Positions 8,739 through 17,741 of a DNA stretch of 64,000 nt are shown here, piece after piece. Made by a program: the position numbers and the translations under genes. Position 1 is the stretch's first letter, and each line of letters opens with the position of its first letter. Below the pieces are notes generated by a model. That model searched no databases, was not told where the DNA came from, and saw only the letters and a program-made list of their open reading frames with translations. This DNA is from Lachnospiraceae bacterium UBA938 (GTDB lineage: Bacteria > Bacillota > Clostridia > Lachnospirales > Lachnospiraceae), in assembly GCA_002293475.1 (NCBI GenBank), contig DBDG01000066.1:1-64000 (forward strand), in the 5' to 3' direction.

Positions 8739-10088
8739 TCAAAGCATACTGTTCTGAATCAGTTCTGCCAACTTCCTGGCCTCATGATCAATCATTTTCT
8801 TATCTTTCCCTTCAATCATGACCCGCACAATCGGTTCTGTCCCCGAGGGTCTGATTAAGACTCTTCCTTCGCCGGCAAACCGCTCCGTCAGTTCTTTGAT
8901 CGCTTCCGAAATCTCCGGATAATCCATATAATTTTCTTTTTTGTGGCTCGGTACCTGCGCATTGACCAATGCCTGTGGCATGACCTCCATCACTTTGGTC
9001 AATTCCGACAGAGTGCTTCCGGTTTCCACCATCACCTGCAAAAGATGCAGGGCGCTCAGCAAGCCGTCACCGGTGGTATTTTCATTTAAAAAGATGATAT
9101 GTCCTGACTGTTCTCCGCCAAGACTCGCTCCCAGCTCCCGCATCCGTTCCAGTACATAGCGGTCGCCGACTTTGGTTTGTTCGATTGTAAGCTTATTCTT
9201 TTCGGCCATCCGGAAAAACCCTAGGTTACTCATTATGGTGGCCACAATGATATCCTTATTAAGCTTTTTATTTTTCTTCATATGCAGGCCGATGATTGCC
9301 AGGATCTGGTCACCATCCACGATATTCCCTTTTTCATCTACCGCCAGCAAGCGGTCGGCATCGCCGTCAAACGCCAGCCCGACATCGGCTTTCTCAAATA
9401 CCACCCGCGCCTTAAGTTCTTCCATGTGGGTTGAGCCGCAGTTGGCATTGATATTGGTTCCGTCAGGATTATTATGGATCGCAATGACTTCGGCCCCGGA
9501 CTCTTTCAATGCTTCTATTGAGGTATAATAACTGGCTCCCTCCGCACAGTCTGCCACGATCTTCAAGCCATCTAGGCTGACATTGACCGACCGGATGGCA
9601 TGATTGATGTATTCCTCCCTAGCATCGGTCCGGTATTTGATTTTTCCGACCCTAGCACCGAGCGGCTGGCGGATCGGAGCCATGCCGTTCGCTATGATAT
9701 TTTCAATCTCGTCTTCCAGTTCATCAGGCAGTTTGTAACCGTTACCGTCAAAAAACTTGATCCCGTTAAATTCCATGGAGTTATGGGATGCCGAAATTAC
9801 CACTCCGGCGTCAACCTTATACTTTCTGGTCAGATAAGCCACGGCCGGGGTCGGTATAACTCCTACATATACGGCATTTGCTCCCACTGAGCACGCTCCC
9901 GCCATTAAAGCGCTGGCTAACATATCACCCGAGATACGGGTATCGCATCCTACCATGATGGTCGGCTTATGCTTATTCTGTCTGGTCAGCACATGGGCTC
10001 CCGCCTGTCCTAGCTGCATCGCCAGTATAGGTGTCAGCTCATCATTAGCAACCCCTCTTACTCCGTCGGTCCCAAATAATCTGCCCAT
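8739..10088 (-). CDS. glmM: Phosphoglucosamine mutase
   Basis: Interconverts glucosamine-6-phosphate and glucosamine-1-phosphate for UDP-GlcNAc and peptidoglycan synthesis. The 449-residue length is normal. The N-terminal GTDGVRG, the catalytic phosphoserine loop ISASHNSMEFNG (Ser about 101), the Mg-binding loop DGDADR (about 241) and the C-terminal phosphate loop RPSGTEP are all intact. It follows ybbR by one base and cdaA before that, the cdaA-ybbR-glmM order conserved in Firmicutes, where GlmM can bind and inhibit CdaA. Probably read from an upstream promoter of the long minus-strand cluster. Confidence 0.95.
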   Translation of the reverse strand: MGRLFGTDGVRGVANDELTPILAMQLGQAGAHVLTRQNKHKPTIMVGCDTRISGDMLASALMAGACSVGANAVYVGVIPTPAVAYLTRKYKVDAGVVISASHNSMEFNGIKFFDGNGYKLPDELEDEIENIIANGMAPIRQPLGARVGKIKYRTDAREEYINHAIRSVNVSLDGLKIVADCAEGASYYTSIEALKESGAEVIAIHNNPDGTNINANCGSTHMEELKARVVFEKADVGLAFDGDADRLLAVDEKGNIVDGDQILAIIGLHMKKNKKLNKDIIVATIMSNLGFFRMAEKNKLTIEQTKVGDRYVLERMRELGASLGGEQSGHIIFLNENTTGDGLLSALHLLQVMVETGSTLSELTKVMEVMPQALVNAQVPSHKKENYMDYPEISEAIKELTERFAGEGRVLIRPSGTEPIVRVMIEGKDKKMIDHEARKLAELIQNSML

Positions 10089-10089
10089 A

Positions 10090-11388
10090 TTATCCCTCCA
10101 ATAATGTTATATTCAGCAGTACTTCTATCGGTTCCAAAACGAAGATATTATTACCTAAGTTAAGCTCCACTTCGGTTGTATAAAATCCTACTTCCAGACT
10201 TTCCATACTCCTGTCCGCCATCAGTCTGGCAATATCTATTTCACCGCTCAGCTCAGCTACCCTGACCTGATCCAGATTGCTCCGCAGGCCTACCAGCGTT
10301 ACCGTAACGTCCTCTTCCATACCCGTAAAGCTTCCTTTGAAGCCTTCCGGCATATTGACGATTCTGACCCGGTTTTCCTGAAGCGTCACCGATCTGGTTA
10401 CTTCCGGCTCAATATATATAGTAATCGTCGCCGTGCTATTTTCCTCATTGGCCAGCCGGATGCCTTCCGGAAGATATTCCTCCAAGTCTACGGTTTTTAT
10501 AAAATCCTCTGTATGACCGGTGATATCCAAGATTCCTTCCGGTATTGTTATGGCATCAAAATTATTGATGATACTTCTTCTGCCGGCGACAAGCAGCGAA
10601 CCGCGGCTGATTTCCTCGACACCGGTTGCCTGATACCCGGTCATCGGTTCACCGGTTGCCGAAAACTCTACCGGTACTTCTTTGATCTGTAGGATCGGGA
10701 TGCGAACCCCCACCGCTTCGATATTCTTCGTGATCCGCACAGAATCCACTTCTGCCCCTTCTGCATCTAAGAGACGGACACTCACATCCGTATTGACATC
10801 TCCCGTAAGCTGGGTGACATCGGCAAACTGATTCATATCAATATCTGCCGAGGCCGAAACAACGCTGTCTACCAGCGATTCCGGACCGGTAATCCGCACT
10901 GCATTCTGATCCTGGGAAATATCCCCGACCATATATCCCTCCGGCAGCTCACCGGAAACATTCGTCCGGATCATCACCGTCTTTGGCGTCCGATTTTCAA
11001 TCTTTAATTTTACTATGTCAGAACTTGACGCAATACTGCTGATGCTGGAAGTACTGACATTATTGATGCTCAGATTAATACTGATGGTATCTAGGCTGCT
11101 TAGGTCATTGATATCTGCCGTTGCTACGATATTATTAAACGATATGTTTTCCAGCACCGATCTTGGCGCCCATACGGTGACTCTGTTGATGATGTCGGTT
11201 TCATCCAGTACCTCATAGACCTTTTGGGATTCCTCTAGAAGTTCCGTATGCGTAATTCTTACCTGTACGTTGTCATAATATTGATAAGTAACCGGATCGT
11301 CTATATTCGTCACTATCATCCAAAGAAGAACCGCGAATACAATCGAACCGATTTTAAGACCCCAGTTTTGCGTCCACCTATTCTTCAT
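10090..11388 (-). CDS. cdaR: YbbR-domain protein (CdaA regulator type)
   Basis: A 432-residue membrane-anchored protein: one N-terminal membrane segment (residues about 11-27) then a chain of YbbR repeats outside the membrane, recognisable by the recurring PxxVxVxGP-type strands (VRITGPESLVDSV, LLVAGRRSIINNF, VTLVGLRSNLDQV). In Bacillus and Listeria the protein modulates the diadenylate cyclase CdaA. The start overlaps the end of cdaA by 11 bases, which suggests translational coupling. The symbol follows the B. subtilis usage and is unrelated to the sugar-diacid regulator at 30009-31097. Confidence 0.88.
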   Translation of the reverse strand: MKNRWTQNWGLKIGSIVFAVLLWMIVTNIDDPVTYQYYDNVQVRITHTELLEESQKVYEVLDETDIINRVTVWAPRSVLENISFNNIVATADINDLSSLDTISINLSINNVSTSSISSIASSSDIVKLKIENRTPKTVMIRTNVSGELPEGYMVGDISQDQNAVRITGPESLVDSVVSASADIDMNQFADVTQLTGDVNTDVSVRLLDAEGAEVDSVRITKNIEAVGVRIPILQIKEVPVEFSATGEPMTGYQATGVEEISRGSLLVAGRRSIINNFDAITIPEGILDITGHTEDFIKTVDLEEYLPEGIRLANEENSTATITIYIEPEVTRSVTLQENRVRIVNMPEGFKGSFTGMEEDVTVTLVGLRSNLDQVRVAELSGEIDIARLMADRSMESLEVGFYTTEVELNLGNNIFVLEPIEVLLNITLLEG

Positions 11389-12244
11389 TCTTATTCTTTC
11401 CCTTCCACCGCTTCAGTTTTTTCTCTTCCACCGGTTTATTCTGGATGCTGTTCAGACGCTGTTTGATCCCGTCCGCATCCAGATTTCTCTCCATTTCACC
11501 CTGATAGGCGATACTGATCCTGCCGGTTTCTTCCGATACGATAACCGTCATGGAATCCGATACTTCGGAGATGCCAATGCCGGCCCGGTGCCTGGTGCCA
11601 AGCTCCTTGCTCAGTCCCATATTATCCGAAAGCGGTAAATAACAAGTCGCGGAAACAATCCGGTTGCCGCGGATAATGACCGCTCCATCATGGAGCGGGG
11701 TATTATGCTCAAATATATTGATCAATAACTGGCTGGTAACGATCGCGTCGATATCAATGCCCGTGCGTTCGTACTCGTTCAGCGGATTATGCTGTTCTAT
11801 GACAATCAGGGCGCCGGTTTTTTCCCGCCCCATTTCCAGACAAGCCTTGACAATCTCGCTTACCGTCCGGTCGGAAAATATGCCCGCCTCACCTTTTCCC
11901 GATTCAAAGGGAATCAGAGCAGAAATAAAGTTTTTTCTGCCAAACTGCTCCAGCGCTTTCCGCAGTTCCGGCTGCAATATAACGATAAGGGCGGTAACCG
12001 CTACCCCGATTACATTCCTCACGATCCACAAAATAGTGTTTAGATTCAATAAAATAGCAAACATAATAAATACGGCGATTACCACGATACCTTTAAGCAG
12101 CGACCAAGCCCTGGTATTTTTGATCCATGCCATAACACTGTATGCCAAAAAGGAGATAATCAGTATCTCCACAATATCGGCAAATTTAATAAAACTGGGT
12201 ATAAAAAATATGGTCTGATCTATAAGAGATTCCAAATATTGCAT
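11378..12244 (-). CDS. cdaA: Diadenylate cyclase CdaA
   Basis: Makes cyclic di-AMP from two ATP. The 288-residue protein has three N-terminal membrane segments (residues about 20-90) and a DAC domain with the signatures PLHDGAVII (DGA motif) and GTRHRAGIG (RHR motif), both intact, so it should be active. A basic C-terminal tail (KLKRWKGKNKNEE) follows. It sits directly upstream of ybbR and glmM. c-di-AMP controls potassium and osmolyte uptake and wall homeostasis in Firmicutes. Confidence 0.93.
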   Translation of the reverse strand: MQYLESLIDQTIFFIPSFIKFADIVEILIISFLAYSVMAWIKNTRAWSLLKGIVVIAVFIMFAILLNLNTILWIVRNVIGVAVTALIVILQPELRKALEQFGRKNFISALIPFESGKGEAGIFSDRTVSEIVKACLEMGREKTGALIVIEQHNPLNEYERTGIDIDAIVTSQLLINIFEHNTPLHDGAVIIRGNRIVSATCYLPLSDNMGLSKELGTRHRAGIGISEVSDSMTVIVSEETGRISIAYQGEMERNLDADGIKQRLNSIQNKPVEEKKLKRWKGKNKNEE

Positions 12245-12310
12245 ATATAAATCTCCAATCTACAATATACGACGGATGATTTCAACGATGCTTGCCGCCC
12301 TGGCAAGCCG

Positions 12311-13252
12311 TCATCTGGTTCTTTTCTTGGAAGAATGGATCTTCTTCACTGTCTTGGAAGATGCCGCTAAGGTTATCTTGGGAATCGCCTTTACATAATA
12401 ATAGTATTCGTCGTCCTCGAACTGAACCGATTCCGACCGGCTATAATCCACATGAAAGACAAAGAATTCCACTATCTTGACAATAGCTACCGAAACCGCC
12501 GTGCCGAGTATTGCACCCGGAATCGAAACGGTAGCATCCAATATCAGATCTCCCAGGAGCAGAACCATAATATTAATCAGAGCGCCGCTGACGGTTGCAA
12601 TGATCCAAGCATGGTCTATCGCCATTCTGCGGATAAGATATACAATGATTACTGTTATCGAAAAGGCCGCTATCGTGACTATCATGGTCTTATTATTAAT
12701 GATACCGTCGATCACAAAGCGAAATTTGGCGGCCATATCTTCTTCAGCAATGCCTGATATCGCCGTGGCATTATCCGCAATATAGCTGATCACAAAATGC
12801 ACTGTTACCCCACAGGCAACGGAAACAGCCGATACCGGGGCTCCTATCAGTCCCATCGTCAAAGGCATCACATAGGGGATGCCAAACTGAAAACTTATCG
12901 GCGTTAGCAGCACCACCAAGGTATCTTTGGGTGAAAACCGGTAATAAAGGAGGTACATCAGTAAAAAAACAGCCAGCACTACCACTGCGCATTCCAAGGA
13001 CACTTCATACACATGGAGTACCACAAATGCCGCCGATGCAATAATAATAAAGTTCATCGGCATAAAGGAACACATCAAAGCCACCACCAAGACAATGGCT
13101 AGATTATCCAGTCTGGCCATATAACCGATCTTGGAATTGATCATCAGTAGCGTTATCAGTGATATCATCAGTTTTCCCAGCGGCTGTAGATATATTTCAT
13201 ATTTAATGATAAAATTTTGGATATACTGTTTGGCAGCAAGCAAGCTAGTCAT
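12311..13252 (-). CDS. Uncharacterised multi-pass membrane protein beside cdaA
   Basis: 313 residues with about eight hydrophobic segments in residues 25-255, then a hydrophilic C-terminal tail containing a run of acidic and Tyr residues (FEDDEYYYYVK) and ending in a Lys/Arg/Ser-rich stretch. No known transporter motif was recognised. It stops 66 bases before cdaA on the same strand, and the 136-residue membrane protein ends 11 bases before its start, so the three are likely co-transcribed. A role linked to c-di-AMP signalling or the envelope is only a guess from position. Confidence 0.7.
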   Translation of the reverse strand: MTSLLAAKQYIQNFIIKYEIYLQPLGKLMISLITLLMINSKIGYMARLDNLAIVLVVALMCSFMPMNFIIIASAAFVVLHVYEVSLECAVVVLAVFLLMYLLYYRFSPKDTLVVLLTPISFQFGIPYVMPLTMGLIGAPVSAVSVACGVTVHFVISYIADNATAISGIAEEDMAAKFRFVIDGIINNKTMIVTIAAFSITVIIVYLIRRMAIDHAWIIATVSGALINIMVLLLGDLILDATVSIPGAILGTAVSVAIVKIVEFFVFHVDYSRSESVQFEDDEYYYYVKAIPKITLAASSKTVKKIHSSKKRTR

Positions 13253-13263
13253 ATTGTTTTCCT

Positions 13264-13674
13264 TTATGTTCTTGAAGTCTCATTGCTTTTATCTTCATAC
13301 ATCTGTGAAAGCTTTTTGAGATTCATATAGTAATTCTTCAGGCTTCTTCTGGCCTTGTGATAACGATAGGAATAAATCAGATAGGACAGTACCCCGTAAG
13401 CCACTATCACAGCTAGGTAAAGCTGTAAAACATCCTTACCCATCTCAATCATGTCAATGTTATATACTTCTTGCATGATCGTTTCAAAGTGGTAAAAGGC
13501 ATAGATGCCAGCAACAATCATAAAAGCTATGGTCACAGAGATAATCGATTTCAGTACCTGGAAACCGATATAGTCACCTCTGAAATACTTACCTATCGCT
13601 ACGTTTTTTTTGCCCGGCCCCTTTTCATAAGATGCCATCTTAGTCATCAATATGACTCTGTCTTCGTTGATCAT
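13264..13674 (-). CDS. Small two-TM membrane protein of unknown function
   Basis: 136 residues. Two hydrophobic segments lie near residues 45-63 and 83-102, separated by an acidic/amphipathic loop (FETIMQEVYNIDMIEMGK). The ends are charged, the C-terminus rich in Lys, Tyr and Arg before a polar tail. No family was recognised. It sits between yvyF and the 313-residue membrane protein on the same strand with short gaps. Confidence 0.65.
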   Translation of the reverse strand: MINEDRVILMTKMASYEKGPGKKNVAIGKYFRGDYIGFQVLKSIISVTIAFMIVAGIYAFYHFETIMQEVYNIDMIEMGKDVLQLYLAVIVAYGVLSYLIYSYRYHKARRSLKNYYMNLKKLSQMYEDKSNETSRT

Positions 13675-13716
13675 ATTCTGTCTCCATGCCGCACCGGCAC
13701 TCTTCCTGCAAAGCGA

Positions 13717-14127
13717 TCAGCGGTCCAAAAATCTCATCCGGTCACGCTCCGCTGTCTGTTTTTTCTTTTCCGGCAGCGGCGGAGCCGCTTTTTTATAAGC
13801 GCTGCTCAAGTTGTTTGCCATTTCATTTTTACAATTGTCACAGTATACACCCGCACGTATCATCGTTCCGCATTTTTCGCAGGCAACGCGGATCGGTGAA
13901 TCCTCTGCAAACTGCAGCCGCTCTTCTCTGATCCACTGATGAATCTGATTGACCTCCACTTCACAGTCCTGGGAAACATCATTGATACTTGCCAGCCTAT
14001 GATCCTGTATGTATTTTTTTACTTCTTGGAATTTTTTTTCTCTTTCTTCTCTGCATAATGGACATATTGCTGGTCCTACCACATGATTAAACAGCCTTCC
14101 GCAATATCGGCAATTACGTACATTCAT
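13717..14127 (-). CDS. yvyF: YvyF-type flagellar operon protein with zinc ribbons
   Basis: 136 residues. An N-terminal CxxC...CxxC ribbon (CRYCGRLF to CPLC), a helical middle resembling a MerR-like/winged HTH (ASINDVSQDCEVEVNQIHQW), and a second ribbon (CEKCGTMI to CDNC). This matches the TIGR03826/YvyF family found in flagellar operons beside comF in Bacillus, where it is of unknown or regulatory function. The ATG at 14127 is chosen over 14133 because AGGAGG is 7 bases upstream of it but only one base from the other. It follows comF, as in Bacillus. Confidence 0.8.
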   Translation of the reverse strand: MNVRNCRYCGRLFNHVVGPAICPLCREEREKKFQEVKKYIQDHRLASINDVSQDCEVEVNQIHQWIREERLQFAEDSPIRVACEKCGTMIRAGVYCDNCKNEMANNLSSAYKKAAPPLPEKKKQTAERDRMRFLDR

Positions 14128-14144
14128 CCTCATACCTCCTGTCC

Positions 14145-14855
14145 TTATATCCCCTGACCGATTGCTAAAGCAATAAAATAAATCCTGCTGATGCCTGATC
14201 TTCTCAATTCTTCTGCCATGGCATCAATGGTACTGCCGGTCGTATAGATATCGTCAACAATTATAATCGTATTTAATTTTACATCATTCTGGTGAATTTT
14301 GAAAGCCTTTTTCAAATTATTTTGCCTTTCCTGCCCACTCAGTGCCTTCTGGGGCGTCGTCATACGCTGCCGGCTAATTAGTTTTTCTTCCATTGGTATA
14401 TTAAGCCCCTGCGAAACCGCCTGAGCTAGGACAGCTGCTTGATTATATCCCCGCGCCTGCTTTCTTTTCCGATGGATCGGTACCGGTATCAGCGCATCTG
14501 GCATCAGCCTTTTAATATCCGGGCCCAGATGCCGGCATATTTCCTCCCCGTAAAACTGGGCATACTCCCGGCGGCCCTTGTACTTGAAGCGGTAGATGGA
14601 GTCCGCTATACTATGATAGTCATATAGAGCCATCCCCCGGTCATAAATATGATGCTTACTGCCACAGTCATGGCAATATTCTGCATCCTCCGTCCTGAGC
14701 ATCTTGCCGCACCGCATGCATACCGGCCCGGTTATGTATCTGAGCCGCGGAACGCATGTGCGGCAGACAAGGCCGTCCGCGGCTCTCACAACATCGTCAC
14801 AGACCGGACACCGCCGCGGAAAAAATAGATTAATGATCCCTTCCAGCTTCTTTAT
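14145..14855 (-). CDS. comFC: ComF family phosphoribosyltransferase-like protein
   Basis: About 236 residues. An N-terminal zinc finger (CPVC, CRTC, then CMRCGK and CHDCG) is followed by a PRTase domain ending in the PRPP-type loop IIIVDDIYTTGSTIDA. ComFC homologues act in DNA uptake and transformation. The first canonical start (GTG, 14789) would cut off the first zinc-finger cysteines, while the frame is open and homologous-looking back to 14855 (KKLEGIINLFFPRRCPVC). The only codon there placed correctly for the AGGAGG site is ATA, overlapping the recD2 stop as ATAA. A non-canonical ATA start, or a downstream CTG or ATT, is inferred. Confidence 0.75.
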   Translation of the reverse strand: MKKLEGIINLFFPRRCPVCDDVVRAADGLVCRTCVPRLRYITGPVCMRCGKMLRTEDAEYCHDCGSKHHIYDRGMALYDYHSIADSIYRFKYKGRREYAQFYGEEICRHLGPDIKRLMPDALIPVPIHRKRKQARGYNQAAVLAQAVSQGLNIPMEEKLISRQRMTTPQKALSGQERQNNLKKAFKIHQNDVKLNTIIIVDDIYTTGSTIDAMAEELRRSGISRIYFIALAIGQGI

Positions 14856-17128
14856 TCCTGTTCCCTCCTAATTCCTGTCCCTTCTATTGCTGCCGACATG
14901 TCGATGCCGCCCACTTCCCGGATCCTTTCATGCAGGCTGGTACAGCGACTGTTCTGAGAAATATTCTTTATCATTTCACTTATCGTCTCCCGGCTGCCAA
15001 GTATTGTTACGCATTTCCTTGCCCTAGTGACACTTGTATACAGTAAGTTACGGTTGAAAAGCATCCGCGGTCCGGACAGCAACGGCAAGATAACTGCCGG
15101 GTATTCGCTGCCCTGCGATTTATGTATCGTAATAGCATAAGCCAGCTCAATCTCTTCCAAGTGGGCAAGCGGATAGGTCACCCGCTTCTGTTCATCAAAC
15201 TCCACTGTCATGCTGCCAGCCATCTCATTAATTTCCCGGATAATCCCGCTGTCCCCGTTAAATATCCCCAGACCTTTATCAATGGGTATTCCATATTTGC
15301 TCAGCACTTCCCATTCCATACCGTAGTTGTTCTTTATCTGCATTACCTTATCGCCGACCCGGTACAGCTGTTCACCTGCCTGATACTCTTTTTTCTTCTC
15401 GTCCGGCGGATTCAAGTACTGCTGCAGGATACGGTTTAAGGTCTCCACGCCAAGATAGCCCTTGCGCATGGGGGTAAGAACCTGGATGTCGTAAGGCGAA
15501 GCCTCCACATAAGGCGGCAGTTTTTCGCTGATCAATTGGATCATATGCTTATAAACCACCTCGTGATCCTTTCTTTCTAAAAAGAAAAAATCGCGGCTCT
15601 TATTATCAAGACTGATTGCTTCCCCTCTGTTTATCCGGTGGGCGTTGACAATAATATCACTTTCCGCGGCCTGACGGAAGATTTTCTTAAGAATCACCGT
15701 AGAAAAACATGCGCTGGCAATAATGTCTTTTAAGACCTGCCCCGGCCCGACGCTGGGAAGCTGATCCATGTCGCCGACCAGGATCAGACGGGTACCGATA
15801 CTGACCGCTTGAAGTAAAGCCAGGAATAAATGGATGTCTACCATGGACATCTCATCAATAATGATGACATCTGCTTCCAAGGGATTATCTTCGTTTCTTT
15901 CAAAGCGGGCATTGCCGCTTTCTTCGGAAACGGCTCCGTTTACCTCCAGCAGACGGTGTATTGTTTTTGCTTCATAGCCGGTGGCCTCTGTCATCCGCTT
16001 GGCCGCCCGCCCGGTCGGCGCCGCCAAGAGAATATCCTGGCTCTGTTCGGCAAAATACTGGATAATGCTGTTGATAATCGTTGTTTTCCCGGTTCCCGGT
16101 CCTCCCGATATAATGACCACGCCGCGCCTAGTGCTTTCGTAAATAGCTTTGATCTGCAGATCATCCGGCTCCATTGCTAGTACTTCGCTTAATTTCTCTA
16201 TGCCTCCTCGGACACGCGCTTCTTCCTCGGCATTGTTATCCTCGGTAAAATTAAGGTCGCAGAGCAGCTTGGCGCATTTCAGCTCCGCATAATAATATAG
16301 GTAAGAGTAGACCCGCTGTTCCTTATCGTGGCGTTTTATTACTAGTTTCTTGTCCATGGCCATATTGTTCAGCTGCGAGGCAATCAATTCTCTGTCTACC
16401 GCCAGGATTTCCTCTGCCTTTGCCGCTAATGTGTCAGCCGGAAGATATATATGGCCGTCCGTGGAAGCCTGAAGCAGGGTGTAGAGGATGCCGCTGCGGA
16501 TCCGGTATTCGGAATCCGTATGGATACCTACCGCCCGGGCAATCTCATCGGCGGTCCGGAATCCTACGCCGGATATGTCCTCGGCAAGCCGGTATGGGTT
16601 CTCGTTCATGATCCCGTAGAGGCGCGCGCCATAGGCATTATATATTTTGACAGCAAGCGTGTTGGATATGCCGTAGCGCTGGAGAAAGACAAACGCTTCC
16701 CGCATTTCTTTTTTGTCCCGCATCTGCTCGGCTATTTCTCTGGCTATGCGTTCACTGATTCCTTTTATCTCTATTAACCGTTCCGGTTCTTCTTCGATGA
16801 TCCGGAAGGTGTCGGAACCGAATCTTTTTACTATACGGCGGGCCAGTGCTTCGCCGATGCCTTTGATGGCACCGGAACCGAGGTAGCGTTCCATTCCGTA
16901 GGCGTCATCTGGGATGACGGAGCGATAGGTAGAGATTTTTAGCTGGCTTCCGTATACCGGGTGCTCGATGAAGACACCTTCAGCTTCGATGTTTTCGCCT
17001 TCGTCGATACCCTTCAGCGTGCCGGTACAGGTGATTTCTTCGCCGTCTGCCACCAAAACCAAGACGGTATAGCCGTTATCCGGATTCTGATATATTATAT
17101 GATCTACAAAGCCTCTTGCTGTATCCAT
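14852..17128 (-). CDS. recD2: RecD2-type 5'-3' DNA helicase
   Basis: A 758-residue SF1B helicase without RecBC, acting in DNA repair and replication-fork maintenance. An N-terminal OB-like and helix-hairpin-helix region (residues 1-300, with GIGEALARRIVKRFG and GVGFRTADEIA) precedes the motor: Walker A GGPGTGKTTI (about 340), Walker B DEMSMVD, GDMDQLPSVGPG, and the C-terminal motif TIHKSQGSEYPAVILPL. The start is the ATG at 17128 behind a GGAGAC site. It has its own promoter at 17195-17222 and its stop overlaps the start of comF. Confidence 0.92.
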   Translation of the reverse strand: MDTARGFVDHIIYQNPDNGYTVLVLVADGEEITCTGTLKGIDEGENIEAEGVFIEHPVYGSQLKISTYRSVIPDDAYGMERYLGSGAIKGIGEALARRIVKRFGSDTFRIIEEEPERLIEIKGISERIAREIAEQMRDKKEMREAFVFLQRYGISNTLAVKIYNAYGARLYGIMNENPYRLAEDISGVGFRTADEIARAVGIHTDSEYRIRSGILYTLLQASTDGHIYLPADTLAAKAEEILAVDRELIASQLNNMAMDKKLVIKRHDKEQRVYSYLYYYAELKCAKLLCDLNFTEDNNAEEEARVRGGIEKLSEVLAMEPDDLQIKAIYESTRRGVVIISGGPGTGKTTIINSIIQYFAEQSQDILLAAPTGRAAKRMTEATGYEAKTIHRLLEVNGAVSEESGNARFERNEDNPLEADVIIIDEMSMVDIHLFLALLQAVSIGTRLILVGDMDQLPSVGPGQVLKDIIASACFSTVILKKIFRQAAESDIIVNAHRINRGEAISLDNKSRDFFFLERKDHEVVYKHMIQLISEKLPPYVEASPYDIQVLTPMRKGYLGVETLNRILQQYLNPPDEKKKEYQAGEQLYRVGDKVMQIKNNYGMEWEVLSKYGIPIDKGLGIFNGDSGIIREINEMAGSMTVEFDEQKRVTYPLAHLEEIELAYAITIHKSQGSEYPAVILPLLSGPRMLFNRNLLYTSVTRARKCVTILGSRETISEMIKNISQNSRCTSLHERIREVGGIDMSAAIEGTGIRREQE

Positions 17129-17194
17129 TTCCTGTCTCCATGTTACTGGGGCTGATTGTGCTCCGAATCTTACGCTGATTCTATCCTTCTTTGT

Positions 17195-17222
17195 ATTATA
17201 ACGCTGAATCAGAGCATGTCAA
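17195..17222 (-). promoter_or_regulatory. Sigma-A promoter of recD2-comF
   Basis: TTGACA, 16-base spacer, TATAAT on the minus strand, about 67 bases upstream of recD2. The -35 hexamer lies inside one arm of the inverted repeat at 17218-17255. Confidence 0.75.
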
Positions 17223-17255
17223 TAAAATCGAATGAAATTATTCGATTATATTGAC
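17218..17255. repeat. 16-bp inverted repeat overlapping the recD2 -35 box
   Basis: Arms 17218-17233 and 17240-17255 pair over 16 bp with one mismatch around a 6-base loop. It lies between the flgJ stop and recD2. It could be the flagellar transcript terminator (no U-tract follows) or an operator, since the -35 hexamer of recD2 is embedded in it. Confidence 0.6.
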
Positions 17256-17342
17256 ATTAATAAATAAATTAATTTAAAGTGCGGGTATATCGCATATCAG
17301 AATACTATTTACAGATTTTTTTATTGGTATAATAAATTAACT

Positions 17343-17693
17343 CTATAAGTTATAATTTCTCTTCATTTGTTCAAATAACTGCTGCGCTAGGCCAAGGCCT
17401 TGTGTTTCTGTGGCACTGGAGGTAAGGCTCTGTAAGGTTGTGTCCTTAAAGTAATCCACTAACTGGGAACCAGATGAGTTTTCTGAATCACTGAGAGCAT
17501 CGACCGACTTCTGCATTTCCTTAAAAACCATTTCCAGAAAGTAGGCTTCAAATTCCTTACATGCATCAAGGAGCTGCTCTTCTGAGGCATTGGCATAATC
17601 AGTGTTATTTAGAGATTCTTTTAACTTGGTGGCAGTGCCGCTTTCTTTGGTCGCATATTCATTATAGTTGGAATTAATTCCGCTGATATCCAT
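17343..17693 (-). CDS. flgJ: FlgJ-type rod-binding protein (no muramidase domain)
   Basis: 116 residues comprising only the rod-binding domain (EEQLLDACKEFEAYFLEMVFK, then GLGLAQQLFEQM at the end). The C-terminal glucosaminidase domain of enterobacterial FlgJ is absent, as is common in Clostridia. It probably caps or guides flagellar rod assembly outside the membrane. It is the last of the mbl-flgF-flgG-flgJ series, all minus strand with 50-65 base gaps. Confidence 0.82.
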   Translation of the reverse strand: MDISGINSNYNEYATKESGTATKLKESLNNTDYANASEEQLLDACKEFEAYFLEMVFKEMQKSVDALSDSENSSGSQLVDYFKDTTLQSLTSSATETQGLGLAQQLFEQMKRNYNL

Positions 17694-17741
17694 TGGCTAC
17701 CCCCTAGCTTTGTTTATTGGGTTCTCTGTTTGAGTGATGTC

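Noticed and set aside
14145..14789. comF starting at the GTG at 14789
   Set aside because: It would remove the first CxxC of the zinc finger and has no ribosome binding site; the open frame upstream matches ComF N-termini.
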